A DNA stretch of 48,897 nt from Tychonema bourrellyi FEM_GT703 (GTDB lineage: Bacteria > Cyanobacteriota > Cyanobacteriia > Cyanobacteriales > Microcoleaceae): positions 1 to 48,897 of the forward strand of contig NZ_NXIB02000014.1 in NCBI RefSeq assembly GCF_002412335.2. The letters run 5' to 3'. Position 1 is the stretch's first letter. Every line of letters starts with the position of its first letter. Position numbers and translations under genes: made by a program. Positions 23,716-33,300 of this stretch are shown piece after piece. The notes beneath the pieces were generated by a model that worked only from the letters and a program-made list of their open reading frames with translations, did not search any database and had not been told where the DNA came from.

Positions 23716-24336
23716 TTAAACAGCTACCAATTGCTTTAGTTGCGACTCACACTGTTGAAAGATGTAATTGACAGCACCAAAAAGCTTATCGAGTTCATAG
23801 ATAGTGTAAGGATTAATGTTTTTCGTAAAAATCTGCCCTTCTAGCTTGCCAAGTTGCCAGGTTTTTCCATTGGAAACTATACCCAAGATAGTAACTTGAA
23901 GTTCATCATTAAGTCGCTGTGCGGCAATCATTTCTGCTATGCACTGAGCCCAGCCTTCTTCAAATTTATCTTGCTTGGCTTCAACTATAAGCAAATACGG
24001 TTTGTCAAACACAACTTTGCCGAGAGGAGAACGTTTTGCCAAGATATACTCAGGAAAACCTGACAATTTAGTATCATAGTTGAGAGCCTCATGACTCCAC
24101 AAAACAAATTTACTGCGATAGCATTTCCAAACTTCTTTCAGCACTGGATAAATCAAGTTTTCGCAAACTGCAAATTCTGAGTTATCCACGACTCCCTCCG
24201 TCATCATGATTTGCAAGTCTTCGCGGAAGTAGTCAGACACATTGAAAGCTGTTTCTACAATAAAATTAGCTTCGGTGTAGGTAATCTGAAATTCTTTGAT
24301 TGTCGCACCGATCGTTTTATAATTGCTAAAAGCCAT
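23716..24336 (-). CDS. PD-(D/E)XK nuclease-like hypothetical protein
   Basis: A 206-residue soluble protein. The core shows LSGFPEYILAKRS (acidic residue), then YLLIVEAKQDKFEEGWAQC with the E-x-K pair and the family-typical GW-x-Q, followed by AEMIAAQRLN and a strand LGIVSNGKTWQLGKL. This is a widespread cyanobacterial group with a restriction-endonuclease-like fold and no assigned target. The ATG at 24336 has a TGAGGTAA ribosome binding site. A minus-strand TATAAT is at 24375-24380. It is convergent to the nuclease-like gene at 22902; the two may reflect repeated acquisition of the same fold. Confidence 0.7.
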   Translation of the reverse strand: MAFSNYKTIGATIKEFQITYTEANFIVETAFNVSDYFREDLQIMMTEGVVDNSEFAVCENLIYPVLKEVWKCYRSKFVLWSHEALNYDTKLSGFPEYILAKRSPLGKVVFDKPYLLIVEAKQDKFEEGWAQCIAEMIAAQRLNDELQVTILGIVSNGKTWQLGKLEGQIFTKNINPYTIYELDKLFGAVNYIFQQCESQLKQLVAV

Positions 24337-24407
24337 ATTTACCTCACTGTATCTGAGTTATACTTTCATATACAATTATACTAACTTAGGGCGAACAAGA
24401 GCATTCC

Positions 24408-25472
24408 CTATAATATCGAACTCAACACCACCTCATTAGCAACAATCCAATCATAAATGTCTTGCAAAGCAGCTTCCGGGCCGATCGCAGGCTGCCATCC
24501 TGTGCGCTCCATCACCCTGGAAGAATCCGTAATAAAAATCGGAATATCCCCCGCACGTTCCTCCAAAACCGGATGAATCGGAATCGATTTACCGACAATC
24601 TTTTGGCACAAATCAGTTGTCTCAACTAAAGAAAGACTGTTGATCAAACCGCCGCCAACATTAAATACTTCACCGTCAAATTCAGCAAAGTTTTCTAACT
24701 GATAGTCAATCAATCTTAACAAATCTTCAATGTGTAGTAAATCCCTAACTTGTTTACCACTACCGTCAAAACCGATGTAATTAAGTGACTTTTGAAAATA
24801 GTGAGCCGCCACCCACAAACCGCAAACTCCCTGATCGACTTTACCCATTTGCCAAGCACCAGTAATTAACCCGCAGCGGTTGATAATTGCTGGTACATTG
24901 TAGGCGGCTCTGTATTCCTCAATTAGCAATTCCGAAGCTAGTTTAGTTGCTCCGTAAAGTGAGCGATGTCCTTTGAGGGGGAAGTCTTCAGAAATGCCTA
25001 ATTCTGATATTCCAGGTATAGTTTGATTAGGGGCGATCGCAAATCTTGACTCCAACTCCAATAATCTGATAGACTTGACAGAGGCGATCGGATAAACTCG
25101 ACTCGTAGACAAAAACAACAAACTCGCACCCGTTTGTCTCGCCAACTCCAAAACATTCACAGTGCCCAGTAAATTCGTCTGCAAAACGTACTGAGGCGAA
25201 CTAAAACCCGCCAGCACAGAGGGTTCCGCAGCACAATCGATAATGCAGTCAACATTCAGCGCCACGGGATCTAAATCTGCCGCACACCGAATATCCCCAT
25301 AAACAAACTGAATCCCGGAACTTTTCAGCCGAGGTAAATTCAATTCCGAACCCCGGCGGCGCAGGTTATCCAAACAAATTATCTGCAATTCTGGGTGAAG
25401 TTTCTTGAGGCCAATTGCTAAACAACTGCCAATAAAACCCGCACCGCCAACAATCAAGATTCTTTCAACCAT
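24408..25472 (-). CDS. NAD-dependent nucleotide-sugar epimerase (CDP-paratose/tyvelose 2-epimerase-like)
   Basis: A 354-residue extended short-chain dehydrogenase. The NAD-binding GGAGFIGS is at residues 9-16, and the catalytic Y-x-x-x-K is in SLYGATKLASE. The segment LDNLRRRGSELNLPRLK, soon after the first strand, and the INRCGLITGAWQMGKVDQGV segment match CDP-paratose 2-epimerase more than UDP-galactose epimerase. The enzyme would remodel a nucleotide-sugar for a surface glycan. It is the last gene of a minus-strand run; five bases separate it from the GT2 gene upstream. Exact sugar substrate is not provable here. Confidence 0.8.
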   Translation of the reverse strand: MVERILIVGGAGFIGSCLAIGLKKLHPELQIICLDNLRRRGSELNLPRLKSSGIQFVYGDIRCAADLDPVALNVDCIIDCAAEPSVLAGFSSPQYVLQTNLLGTVNVLELARQTGASLLFLSTSRVYPIASVKSIRLLELESRFAIAPNQTIPGISELGISEDFPLKGHRSLYGATKLASELLIEEYRAAYNVPAIINRCGLITGAWQMGKVDQGVCGLWVAAHYFQKSLNYIGFDGSGKQVRDLLHIEDLLRLIDYQLENFAEFDGEVFNVGGGLINSLSLVETTDLCQKIVGKSIPIHPVLEERAGDIPIFITDSSRVMERTGWQPAIGPEAALQDIYDWIVANEVVLSSIL

Positions 25473-25477
25473 TCGCT

Positions 25478-26248
25478 TTATAAAATTTCGTTCGTAGTCA
25501 GGATTTTTGTCCTTATTTCGCTGCGGTGATAATCACCACGAGAGAGATGTTTTTCTAACCAGACATACAAAACAATAAACAAATAGCGACTTCCCATCTC
25601 TTTAATCTTCAGCTTGGAAATACCAGCAGTCCGATTGTACCATCTCAGAGGAATCACATCATAGGAAAAACCCCTAACAATCGCTTTGAGAGGCAATTCC
25701 ACAGTCAAATTAAAGTGATGGCTCAAAATCGGCTGCACTCCATCAATCACTTCTTTGCGGTAAATCTTAAAAGCATTGGTGACATCGTTGTAGCGCAAAC
25801 CGAAAATACTTTTGACAAACCAATTTGCCAAGCGATTAATTGCTAACTTGTGAATTGGATAGTCAACTACAAAGCCGCCTTTGATAAATCGGGAACCAAA
25901 AATGCAGTCATATCCTGCTTGTAACTGGCGATATCCTGCTACCAAATCCCTCGGATCATCCGAAGCATCCGCCATCACAATGGCGACAGCATCGCCTTCA
26001 AATTCTGCCAATCCCCGACGCACGGCAAATCCGAAGCCGTTGGGAGGTTGATTGTTGATGTATCTAACTGTGGGAAAAGTCTCTGATAATTCTTGACAAA
26101 TATTCAGAGTGCGATCGACACTATTGTCATTCACAATCAAAATTTCGTGCTCAATGGCTTCTAAATTGAGGGTATGGGCGATCGCACGCACAGTCCCTTC
26201 CAAACAGCCCTCCTCGTTGTGAGCTGGTATAATCACGGAAATTTTCAC
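25478..26248 (-). CDS. Family 2 glycosyltransferase (dolichyl-phosphate mannose synthase-like)
   Basis: A 256-residue GT-A enzyme. It begins KISVIIPAHNEEGCLEGTV, has the LIVNDNSVDRT nucleotide-binding strand, VMADASDDP as the DxD-type metal site, and GSRFIKGG, which together mark the polyprenyl-phosphate sugar synthase group (DPM1/ArnC-like). There are no transmembrane helices at the C terminus, so it is a peripheral membrane enzyme. It would make a lipid-linked sugar. It overlaps the upstream membrane protein by 4 bp (ATGA), so the two are translationally coupled; the membrane protein may use this lipid-sugar. Confidence 0.88.
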   Translation of the reverse strand: MKISVIIPAHNEEGCLEGTVRAIAHTLNLEAIEHEILIVNDNSVDRTLNICQELSETFPTVRYINNQPPNGFGFAVRRGLAEFEGDAVAIVMADASDDPRDLVAGYRQLQAGYDCIFGSRFIKGGFVVDYPIHKLAINRLANWFVKSIFGLRYNDVTNAFKIYRKEVIDGVQPILSHHFNLTVELPLKAIVRGFSYDVIPLRWYNRTAGISKLKIKEMGSRYLFIVLYVWLEKHLSRGDYHRSEIRTKILTTNEIL

Positions 26249-27975
26249 TCCTCATCCTCCACTGTTACCCTAGCGCCGCCGCGCAACTTGACAAATTGGT
26301 TGTCCACAGGATTATACACCCAAGCTTTAATTTCCGTTTGGGCGATCGGCAAATCATGCACCGCCAAATCAATAGCCCATCTTGCATTGCTGTAAACCTG
26401 AGACTTCAAAGTCTTAGCAATATCAGGGCTGTCTAAGTTTACATAAGCATTAGCAAAAAAAGATGGTTTATCCCCGACAGATAGCAACACAATATTTGGC
26501 TGTTGCAACTTTTCTGGCAAAACTGCCCATCCCGTAGCTTTAATAGCATTATCTTTGTTAATTGTCAAGGATTTATCGCCGATTTGAGGTTGGTCAAAAT
26601 AGCCGTAAATTTTTCCAGGATTAGCAATAAACTCTACATTTTTCGCCAACTTGCGCCATCCTATTTTATCAAGAATTTGCGCCCCTTCTCTGACCAACCA
26701 AGTTTTTTTACTCAGCACCCTCAAACAACTTTCGGTTGAATTATTGAAAAAATCCGACGGTTCCAGATAGTTAATTAACTCCAAACAATCTTTGCCGCCT
26801 TGTTTGTAAGGAAGTGCTGATGCAGTTTGCGCGATCGCCTGTCCAGAGTTAACAATAATTATCCCAATTAACCCCCCAGCCAACACCCGATAAACAAATT
26901 TGTAGTTACGATTTAGAGTAGCAATATTACCTCTGACAAACAATTGCCCAAGCTGAACCAAAGCAATTAGCAACAAAATCGAATTAGTTGTGTATCGCGA
27001 CGATTCGATCGCCTGAATAGCTCCAAATTGCGCCCTCCCAGCGGTAATAAACAGAGCCGATAAAACCGCAAACAAGCCTATGGACAGCCAAGGTATAGCC
27101 TCGTGATGCTCATTCATCTTTCTTCCAAAGTGGAATGCCAAAAATAAGAAAGTTGCAAATATTGCCAATCCAACTAATGCGGAAATTACTGGCGATCGCA
27201 CAATTGGCGAGCCCAACAAACTCAAAAAATAATCAATTACCAGAAGGGGCTTATTCAGCAATAAAATAATACTGGTTTTCCGACTGGGATGATAATCAAT
27301 TGAGTAAATAGCACAAGTTGCCACAAACAGCAACATCCATACAATAAGTCTTTTTCTTTTCTGTGCCACATTTCCTTCTAAAGCCACCACAGCCGGAATT
27401 GCAGCCAACCAAGAAAGCAAACCTTGCGCCAGGGAAAAACTCGCAATAAAACAGAATCCAGTCGCAATCAATATTTTAATACTAGGCAATAATCTTTTTT
27501 GTAAACTCAGACAATAAACCGCAGATACAAAACACAAATTGACTAAAAACCAAGCAAGTTGAAATCCCCACAGCCAATTTTCATGCTGAACCAGAGAGCA
27601 CAGCAAAATACAAGTTAAAATATTAGCTAAATGCCACAAATCATCGCCGACATTCTTAACTTGCATTGAGGATAACTTGTAAGTAGCGACAAAAGTTATG
27701 ACAGCCAAAGCTATGCTGAGACACAATGGATAATTAATATTCCATCGAGAAACAAAAGCCAGCATCGCAATAATAATTTTTGGGAAAATTATCCGGTGGT
27801 TGCTGTGCAAAGCCCAAAAATCGTTAAAACTGACATTTCCCGTGGCTATTTTGTCAAAAAGACCAGCTAATCTCCACTCGTCATCGATGGGAACATTGAC
27901 GCTAAAATTTGCTACAAATCCGATTAATAAGACGACAGGAATTAGATATAGAGTCAATAATATGATTTTTTTCAT
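26245..27975 (-). CDS. Polytopic membrane protein, possible lipid-linked-sugar glycosyltransferase
   Basis: A 576-residue protein with about ten hydrophobic helices over residues 1-400, starting with IILLTLYLIPVVLLIGFVA, and a soluble C-terminal domain of about 150 residues after the last helix. A loop of the first luminal region contains VPIDDEWR and HSNHRIIFPKI; acidic and His residues there recall GT-C type glycosyltransferases, but I do not recognise the family. Its 4-bp overlap with a DPM1-like gene supports use of a polyprenyl-phosphate sugar. The ATG at 27975 (MKKIILL) fits a membrane start better than the ATG at 27996. Function is inferred from context only. Confidence 0.65.
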   Translation of the reverse strand: MKKIILLTLYLIPVVLLIGFVANFSVNVPIDDEWRLAGLFDKIATGNVSFNDFWALHSNHRIIFPKIIIAMLAFVSRWNINYPLCLSIALAVITFVATYKLSSMQVKNVGDDLWHLANILTCILLCSLVQHENWLWGFQLAWFLVNLCFVSAVYCLSLQKRLLPSIKILIATGFCFIASFSLAQGLLSWLAAIPAVVALEGNVAQKRKRLIVWMLLFVATCAIYSIDYHPSRKTSIILLLNKPLLVIDYFLSLLGSPIVRSPVISALVGLAIFATFLFLAFHFGRKMNEHHEAIPWLSIGLFAVLSALFITAGRAQFGAIQAIESSRYTTNSILLLIALVQLGQLFVRGNIATLNRNYKFVYRVLAGGLIGIIIVNSGQAIAQTASALPYKQGGKDCLELINYLEPSDFFNNSTESCLRVLSKKTWLVREGAQILDKIGWRKLAKNVEFIANPGKIYGYFDQPQIGDKSLTINKDNAIKATGWAVLPEKLQQPNIVLLSVGDKPSFFANAYVNLDSPDIAKTLKSQVYSNARWAIDLAVHDLPIAQTEIKAWVYNPVDNQFVKLRGGARVTVEDEE

Positions 27976-28030
27976 TAAAATCAAATCCGGTAGCATCGGA
28001 ATTGTAAAATCGAGTCATCATTTTTTGGAC

Positions 28031-28103
28031 TGACGGTTGACAGTAAACAGTCAACAGTCAACAGCCAACAGTCAACAGTCAACCGTCAACCGTCAACCGT
28101 CAA
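28031..28103. repeat. CAACAGT/CAACCGT heptamer tandem repeat
   Basis: About nine units of the same heptamer as at 52-157 fill the gap between the hlyD-like gene and the membrane protein, stopping at the stop codon of the former. Confidence 0.9.
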
Positions 28104-30110
28104 CTACTTAACACTCTTAAAAGTATCCAATTTCCCAGTAAATCGGTTAATAAACATCTGCAAGACAGTTCGCTTACCGATATTGATATTAGAACTCACG
28201 GACATTCCCGACTGCAAATTCACCTCCAATTGATTAGGCTTGTCCTTATTCAAAACAAACTTTTGATTCTTGAGCTTAATTGTGGTTTTAAAAGCATAGT
28301 ATTTCCGCAGTTCAGTCGGAGCAAGAGCATCGCTGCTAATCTCTATCACTTCACCTTGAGCAGTACCAAATTCCATCGCTGGGAAAGCTTCTACATTCAC
28401 TTCCACAGGCACACATTGGTATTTCGTCAAACCCAGTTTCTCTCTATTAACTTCCTTCTCTGGACAAACGCAACTTTTACCTTTTTCGCAGTGAATTTTT
28501 TCTCCATCTAGTTGTTTGCCATGATACTGTTCCAACTTACTCCGCTTCTGCTTCAAAGCCTCCAATATGAGAGCAACGTTGCTGTTTTCCAGATAAACAA
28601 TTGCTTGCAAGCCGTTTTCGTCATCCAAAACCTTGAGTAGCTTCTCAGTTTGCTGCGCTTCATAATAAGCTTCTTCGCAGCGTGCGGGACGCGGTTCCCC
28701 TGGCTTCACCACCGATTTAATTACGGATTGGCATATCGGATCTTTCGCGATATCCAACTTAGCATTCTCCTTCTTTGAAGGTTTCAAATCGAAGATGACA
28801 CCGGATACTGGAGACTTCAGAACTTGAGTGTCGCGGGTTTCTTGCGCTTTTTGAAGTTGACCATTTATTTCTGATAGCTTTTTCAGGTTTTCTACCTTGA
28901 AACGGCTGAGTTGAGAATCGCTGCTAGCAATTTGTTTCTGGTTTTCAGCAATTTTGGAATAAAGTTCTTTTGCCCACGCATCCTTCGTGTTTTTCAACTG
29001 TTCCTGGGCGCGCTTAATCGACTCCTGAATCCGCCCTTGCTCTCCTTGTTGGCGTTGCACTTCTGCTGTGATTTTCTGAATATCGCCTTGCCGCGCATTA
29101 ATTTCGCCTCGACGTGTATTTATCTCACCTAGTCGCGTGTTAATTTCACCTTTACGGGAGTTGATTTCGCCTTCGCGCTGCTTAATTTGATCTTGCTGTT
29201 TTAGAACTTCGCTTTGACCTCGGAAAACGTCTTGTTCTTGACGTTCTTTTTGCAGTTCTGCGATTGCTCCTGCTTCCACCAGTGGGGTAAGTCTGCTCAG
29301 AATGCCTTGATTTGACTTTAATACCTGTTGGGACTTTCCTAACTGTTCGTCAGCCAATTGTTTTTGAGCCACGGCAGATTTTATTTGTTCTTGGGAAGAA
29401 GCTAATTGCTGCTGAGAATAATTTAATTGGTTCTGAGCAAAACCGAATTGCTGTTGGGCTACTATCATTTGAGCAGCGGCAGCTTTCTCGGCATCCTGGG
29501 CTTGTTGGAATTGTTTCTCCAACTCCTGAACCTGTCCTTGGGCTGCGGCTACGCGAGACTCAAATTCTGATTTGTAGTTGACGTAAAGCCCTTGTTGAGT
29601 AGCATCAAAATTTCCGCTAGCTCCCCGATTGAGGTACAGTTCGTCAATCAAAGCTTGCAACACTTGATTTTGTGCAGTGAGGCTTTGTCTATCTTTGATA
29701 GTTGATTCTAGGTTTGAAGGAATAGCACCTTGAATTTTGCCGTTAACCACATCTTCGTAAAATTTATTTTCTTTTTCTAGGGCTTCTTTGGTTTTCTTGA
29801 TGGAAGTGAAATCGGCACTGGATGCAACGGGGTTGAAAGTGAGCAAGGGCTGGTTCTTTTCTACCCGATCGCCATTTTCGACGTGAACCCTGACTACCGC
29901 ACCTGTAGCAGGCGCTTGGATGTCTCTGGCACCATCTTTTAGTTCCAATTGACCGACGGCGGGGACAGCTTGTTCGATGCTGGCAAAATACGCCCAAACA
30001 ACGGCGGAAGTGGTCATCAACATGATCATCCACAAAAACAAGCGCGACCAAACCGCTGGTTTTTCTAGAATTACTGGTTGCTCAGAAAGCATGATCGATT
30101 TCATTGCCAT
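28104..30110 (-). CDS. HlyD-family periplasmic adaptor of a type I secretion system
   Basis: A 668-residue membrane fusion protein, longer than the usual 400-500. One inner-membrane helix at about 20-43 (LFLWMIMLMTTSAVVWAYF), a half-lipoyl motif (DIQAPATGAVVRVHVENGD...PLLTF), then a very long coiled coil (about 110-440) and the return half-lipoyl/beta-barrel (VLKSPVSGVIFDLKP, SGMSVSSNINIG). It bridges the ABC exporter and an outer-membrane channel. Two oddities: a run of E-I-N-x-R-x-G heptads in the coiled coil, and an insertion with six cysteines, including C-E-K-G-K-S-C-V-C-P, in the periplasmic part. The gene lies 233 bp downstream of the ABC gene on the same strand; no TolC gene is in the window. 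Confidence 0.88.
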   Translation of the reverse strand: MAMKSIMLSEQPVILEKPAVWSRLFLWMIMLMTTSAVVWAYFASIEQAVPAVGQLELKDGARDIQAPATGAVVRVHVENGDRVEKNQPLLTFNPVASSADFTSIKKTKEALEKENKFYEDVVNGKIQGAIPSNLESTIKDRQSLTAQNQVLQALIDELYLNRGASGNFDATQQGLYVNYKSEFESRVAAAQGQVQELEKQFQQAQDAEKAAAAQMIVAQQQFGFAQNQLNYSQQQLASSQEQIKSAVAQKQLADEQLGKSQQVLKSNQGILSRLTPLVEAGAIAELQKERQEQDVFRGQSEVLKQQDQIKQREGEINSRKGEINTRLGEINTRRGEINARQGDIQKITAEVQRQQGEQGRIQESIKRAQEQLKNTKDAWAKELYSKIAENQKQIASSDSQLSRFKVENLKKLSEINGQLQKAQETRDTQVLKSPVSGVIFDLKPSKKENAKLDIAKDPICQSVIKSVVKPGEPRPARCEEAYYEAQQTEKLLKVLDDENGLQAIVYLENSNVALILEALKQKRSKLEQYHGKQLDGEKIHCEKGKSCVCPEKEVNREKLGLTKYQCVPVEVNVEAFPAMEFGTAQGEVIEISSDALAPTELRKYYAFKTTIKLKNQKFVLNKDKPNQLEVNLQSGMSVSSNINIGKRTVLQMFINRFTGKLDTFKSVK

Positions 30111-30119
30111 ATGTTTAGT

Positions 30120-30340
30120 GGTTATTTGTTAGTTGTTAGTTGTTAGTTGTTAGTTGTTAGTTGTTAGTTGTTATTTGGGCATTGGGCATTGGGCATTGGG
30201 CATTGGTGATTTTAAATTACTGTTTGTCATTATTTTTGAGGGATTACCGATTACCAATTACCAATTACCCATTCCCGATGCCCGATGCCCGATGCCCGAT
30301 GCCCGATGCCCGATGCCCGATGCCCGATGCCCCATTACCA
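30120..30340. repeat. Three short tandem repeat tracts between ABC and HlyD genes
   Basis: A TTAGTTGTTAGTTG tract (about 30120-30173), a GGGCATT tract (30176-30206), and a GATGCCC tract of eight units (about 30278-30335) occupy almost the whole 233-bp gap inside the secretion operon. Frames across it encode only repeat peptides. Confidence 0.9.
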
Positions 30341-30343
30341 TGA

Positions 30344-33300
30344 TTAGGTATTCGATGCCTCTTGTTGTTGGAAGAGGCAATAGTAACGCCCTTTAAGACC
30401 CATTAATTCTTTATGAGTTCCCTGCTCGACTACAGCACCTTGATCCATCATAATAATCACATCAGCATTTTGGATGGTAGTCAGACGGTGAGTGATGAAA
30501 AACACCGTGCGACCGGAAAAAGCTTCGGCTAAGTTATTGCAAACTTGGCGCTCCGAATGGTAGTCCAAGGCGCTGGTAGCTTCGTCCAAAATCAGTAGTT
30601 TGGGGTTTTGGAGAATTGTTCGCGCGATCGCCAAACGCTGCCTTTGACCCCCAGAAAGCGAAGATCCCCGCTCTCCCACAATCGTATTATAGCCAGCAGG
30701 CAAGCCCATAATAAAATCGTGAGCTACTGCTAGTTTTGCAGCTCGGACAATCTCATCCGTACTCGCGTCGGGATTACTCAGAGCAATGTTTTCCTGCACC
30801 GTACAGTTAAACAGCAAAGTATCTTGCAGTACCACCCCAAGTTGGCTGCGGAGAGAGTACAATTCCACCTTAGCAATGTCATATCCATCAACGAAAATTC
30901 GACCTGAAAGTGGTGGATATAGACGCTGCAAAAGCTTCATTGCGGTACTCTTACCGGAACCACTTCCCCCCACAATTCCCACAAAACTGCCAGGGGGAAA
31001 TTCTAAATTCACATTAGCCAATTGGAGTGAGCCACTCTCCAGAAATCGGAAGGAAACCTCCTCATATGTCACCTGACCTTGAATTGCCGGCATCGGGATG
31101 TTACTGCGGTCTTCATCGCTGGTTTCTGTGGGCGTATCGACGATATCCTTAAGCATATCGACAGACATTGACACTTCTTGGAAACTCTGCCACACACTGA
31201 CAAACCTCAGCAGCGAACCAGTCACGTTCCCCGAAATAATTCGGAAAGCAATCAACTGACCCAAAGTCATCTCATTTTTTAATACCAAATAAGCTCCCAC
31301 CCACAACTGAGCTAAGTTACCGACTTGGTTGAGAAAGGCACTAACCGTACCCGCAGTAGTCCCCGTAATAATAGTTTTAAAACTGGCTGTAATGTATTTA
31401 GCATAGCGGCTAGACCACTCCCAGCGGGATTTCAATTCAATATTTTGAGCCTTAACAGTTTGAATCCCACTGACTACTTCAACTAAATAAGATTGAGCGT
31501 CAGAAAAACGATTGTTTCTTTGTTTGATCAGGCGCAGCACCAGGGGATTGATCAGCACAATCATCAACGCAAGTATCGGTACAACTGCCAAAGATACTGC
31601 CGTTAGTTGCACGCTGTAGGACAACATCACTGCGACGTAAACCACCGAAAATACTGCATCGAGAACCACTGTCAGGGCTGTACCTGTCATAAATTCCCGA
31701 ATTTGGCCCATCATACTGAATTTGTAGACCAAATCTCCGACGCGCCGATTGTCAAAGTAGTTTTGGGGAAGCCGGAGTAAGTGGTCGATGATCTCCGCAC
31801 TTAATTTGACGTCGATGCGGTTGGAAGTGTCTATAAACAAGAAGGTACGCAAACCGTTGAGGAGTCCTTCAAACAGGGCCACACCTAACAGAAATGCGCC
31901 CAAGACATCCAAGGTGTCTAAGTTGCGCTTACCCAATACTTCATCGATAATTATTTGGCTGATTAACGGGTTTGCCAGACCGAATACTTGCACGAAAAAG
32001 GAGGCGAACAATACTTCAATAAATACTGTTTTGTGTTCCATCAGCGCCGGCACGAACCACCAGAAGCTGAACTGCTCTTTTTGGTCAATTTGTTGCGGGG
32101 CTTGTAGCAGCAGGACTTCTCCTGATTCTCCCCAGATTTCTCTAAACTGAGGTACGCGCTTCCGCATCAGCCCTTCTTCGGGGCTGGCTACCACCAATTC
32201 CTGTTCGGTAATGCTATAAACAATGGCAAAGGTGTCTTTCCATTTAATCATTACCGGGGCTTTGATCCGGTTGATGGCGTCTGCTGGTATTTGGGCTAAT
32301 TGGGGTGTGAGGCCGATGCTTTGGGCGATCGCACCACAGGCCTGTATAGTGACAGAACCAGCAGTTTTTAACTGATTTTCGAGAACTTTGCGGATGATAT
32401 CTCGACGAAATTTGATGCCAAAATACTTGCTCAACATCTGGAAGCAAGCTAGCGGGCCATCTATTTGCCCTCTGCCACGGAAAACAGGGTATTTAGTATC
32501 CTTTGGTTGGTCGGATCGGGGTTCTGGGGGAACTGGTGGGGCCTGGGTTACATCGTCAAAGACGATGCGTCGCTTTTTGCCTAAATCTTCTATTCCTTCA
32601 TTTATCGAGCCATTTAGGGGGTCTGCTGCTGCTGTTTCTGGTGGTGGTTCTGGGGGTTCCCGGAAACCTACCAAGCGAGCACCCATGCGGCCTTCTACTT
32701 TTAAGGATTTGGCTTCGCTGTCAATATTCAAACGACTACCGGTCGGAAAGTCGCCCAATACGCCACTGCTGACGAGCCAAATTCGATCGCTATCTAACTC
32801 TTTTGCCAGCTCTTGACTTTTTTTGTTACCATTTGGCAGGTTGACAACTTTCGCGTCTTGCCAAGCTTGCATGGTGATTTCCTTGAGGTTGGAAGTAGCG
32901 TCAGCCTGACGCTGCAATTCGAGACTCAAAAGTTCAAATGCTTCGCTTAAGGAACAGTGTTCGCGAAAGGCTTCTCCAAATTTCGGCTGTTTTTCCAGTA
33001 CACTGAGGAAATCTTCGGTTTGGATGACGATCGCAATCACATCAGTAGACGCGATCGCAGTTTCGCAAGGAACACCCCTGAGCAAACCCGCCCAACCGAG
33101 AATTTCCTGGGACTGTACCAAGCGTAAACTGACATGGCGCTGCGATCGTTGGTCAAAGCCCAACAGCCTGGCCTGACCTTCATAGATAATTGCCACTTGA
33201 GTCGGCATTTTTTCGCGTTCAAACAGGGGTTGCCCCGTCCGATAACCGAGGAGTTGGCACTTCGCCACCAAAGCAGTGAGAGCCGTCTCTGAGAGTCGGT

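Noticed and set aside
30154..30396. Frames encoding repeated MPDARC peptides
   Set aside because: They are translations of the GATGCCC tandem repeat.
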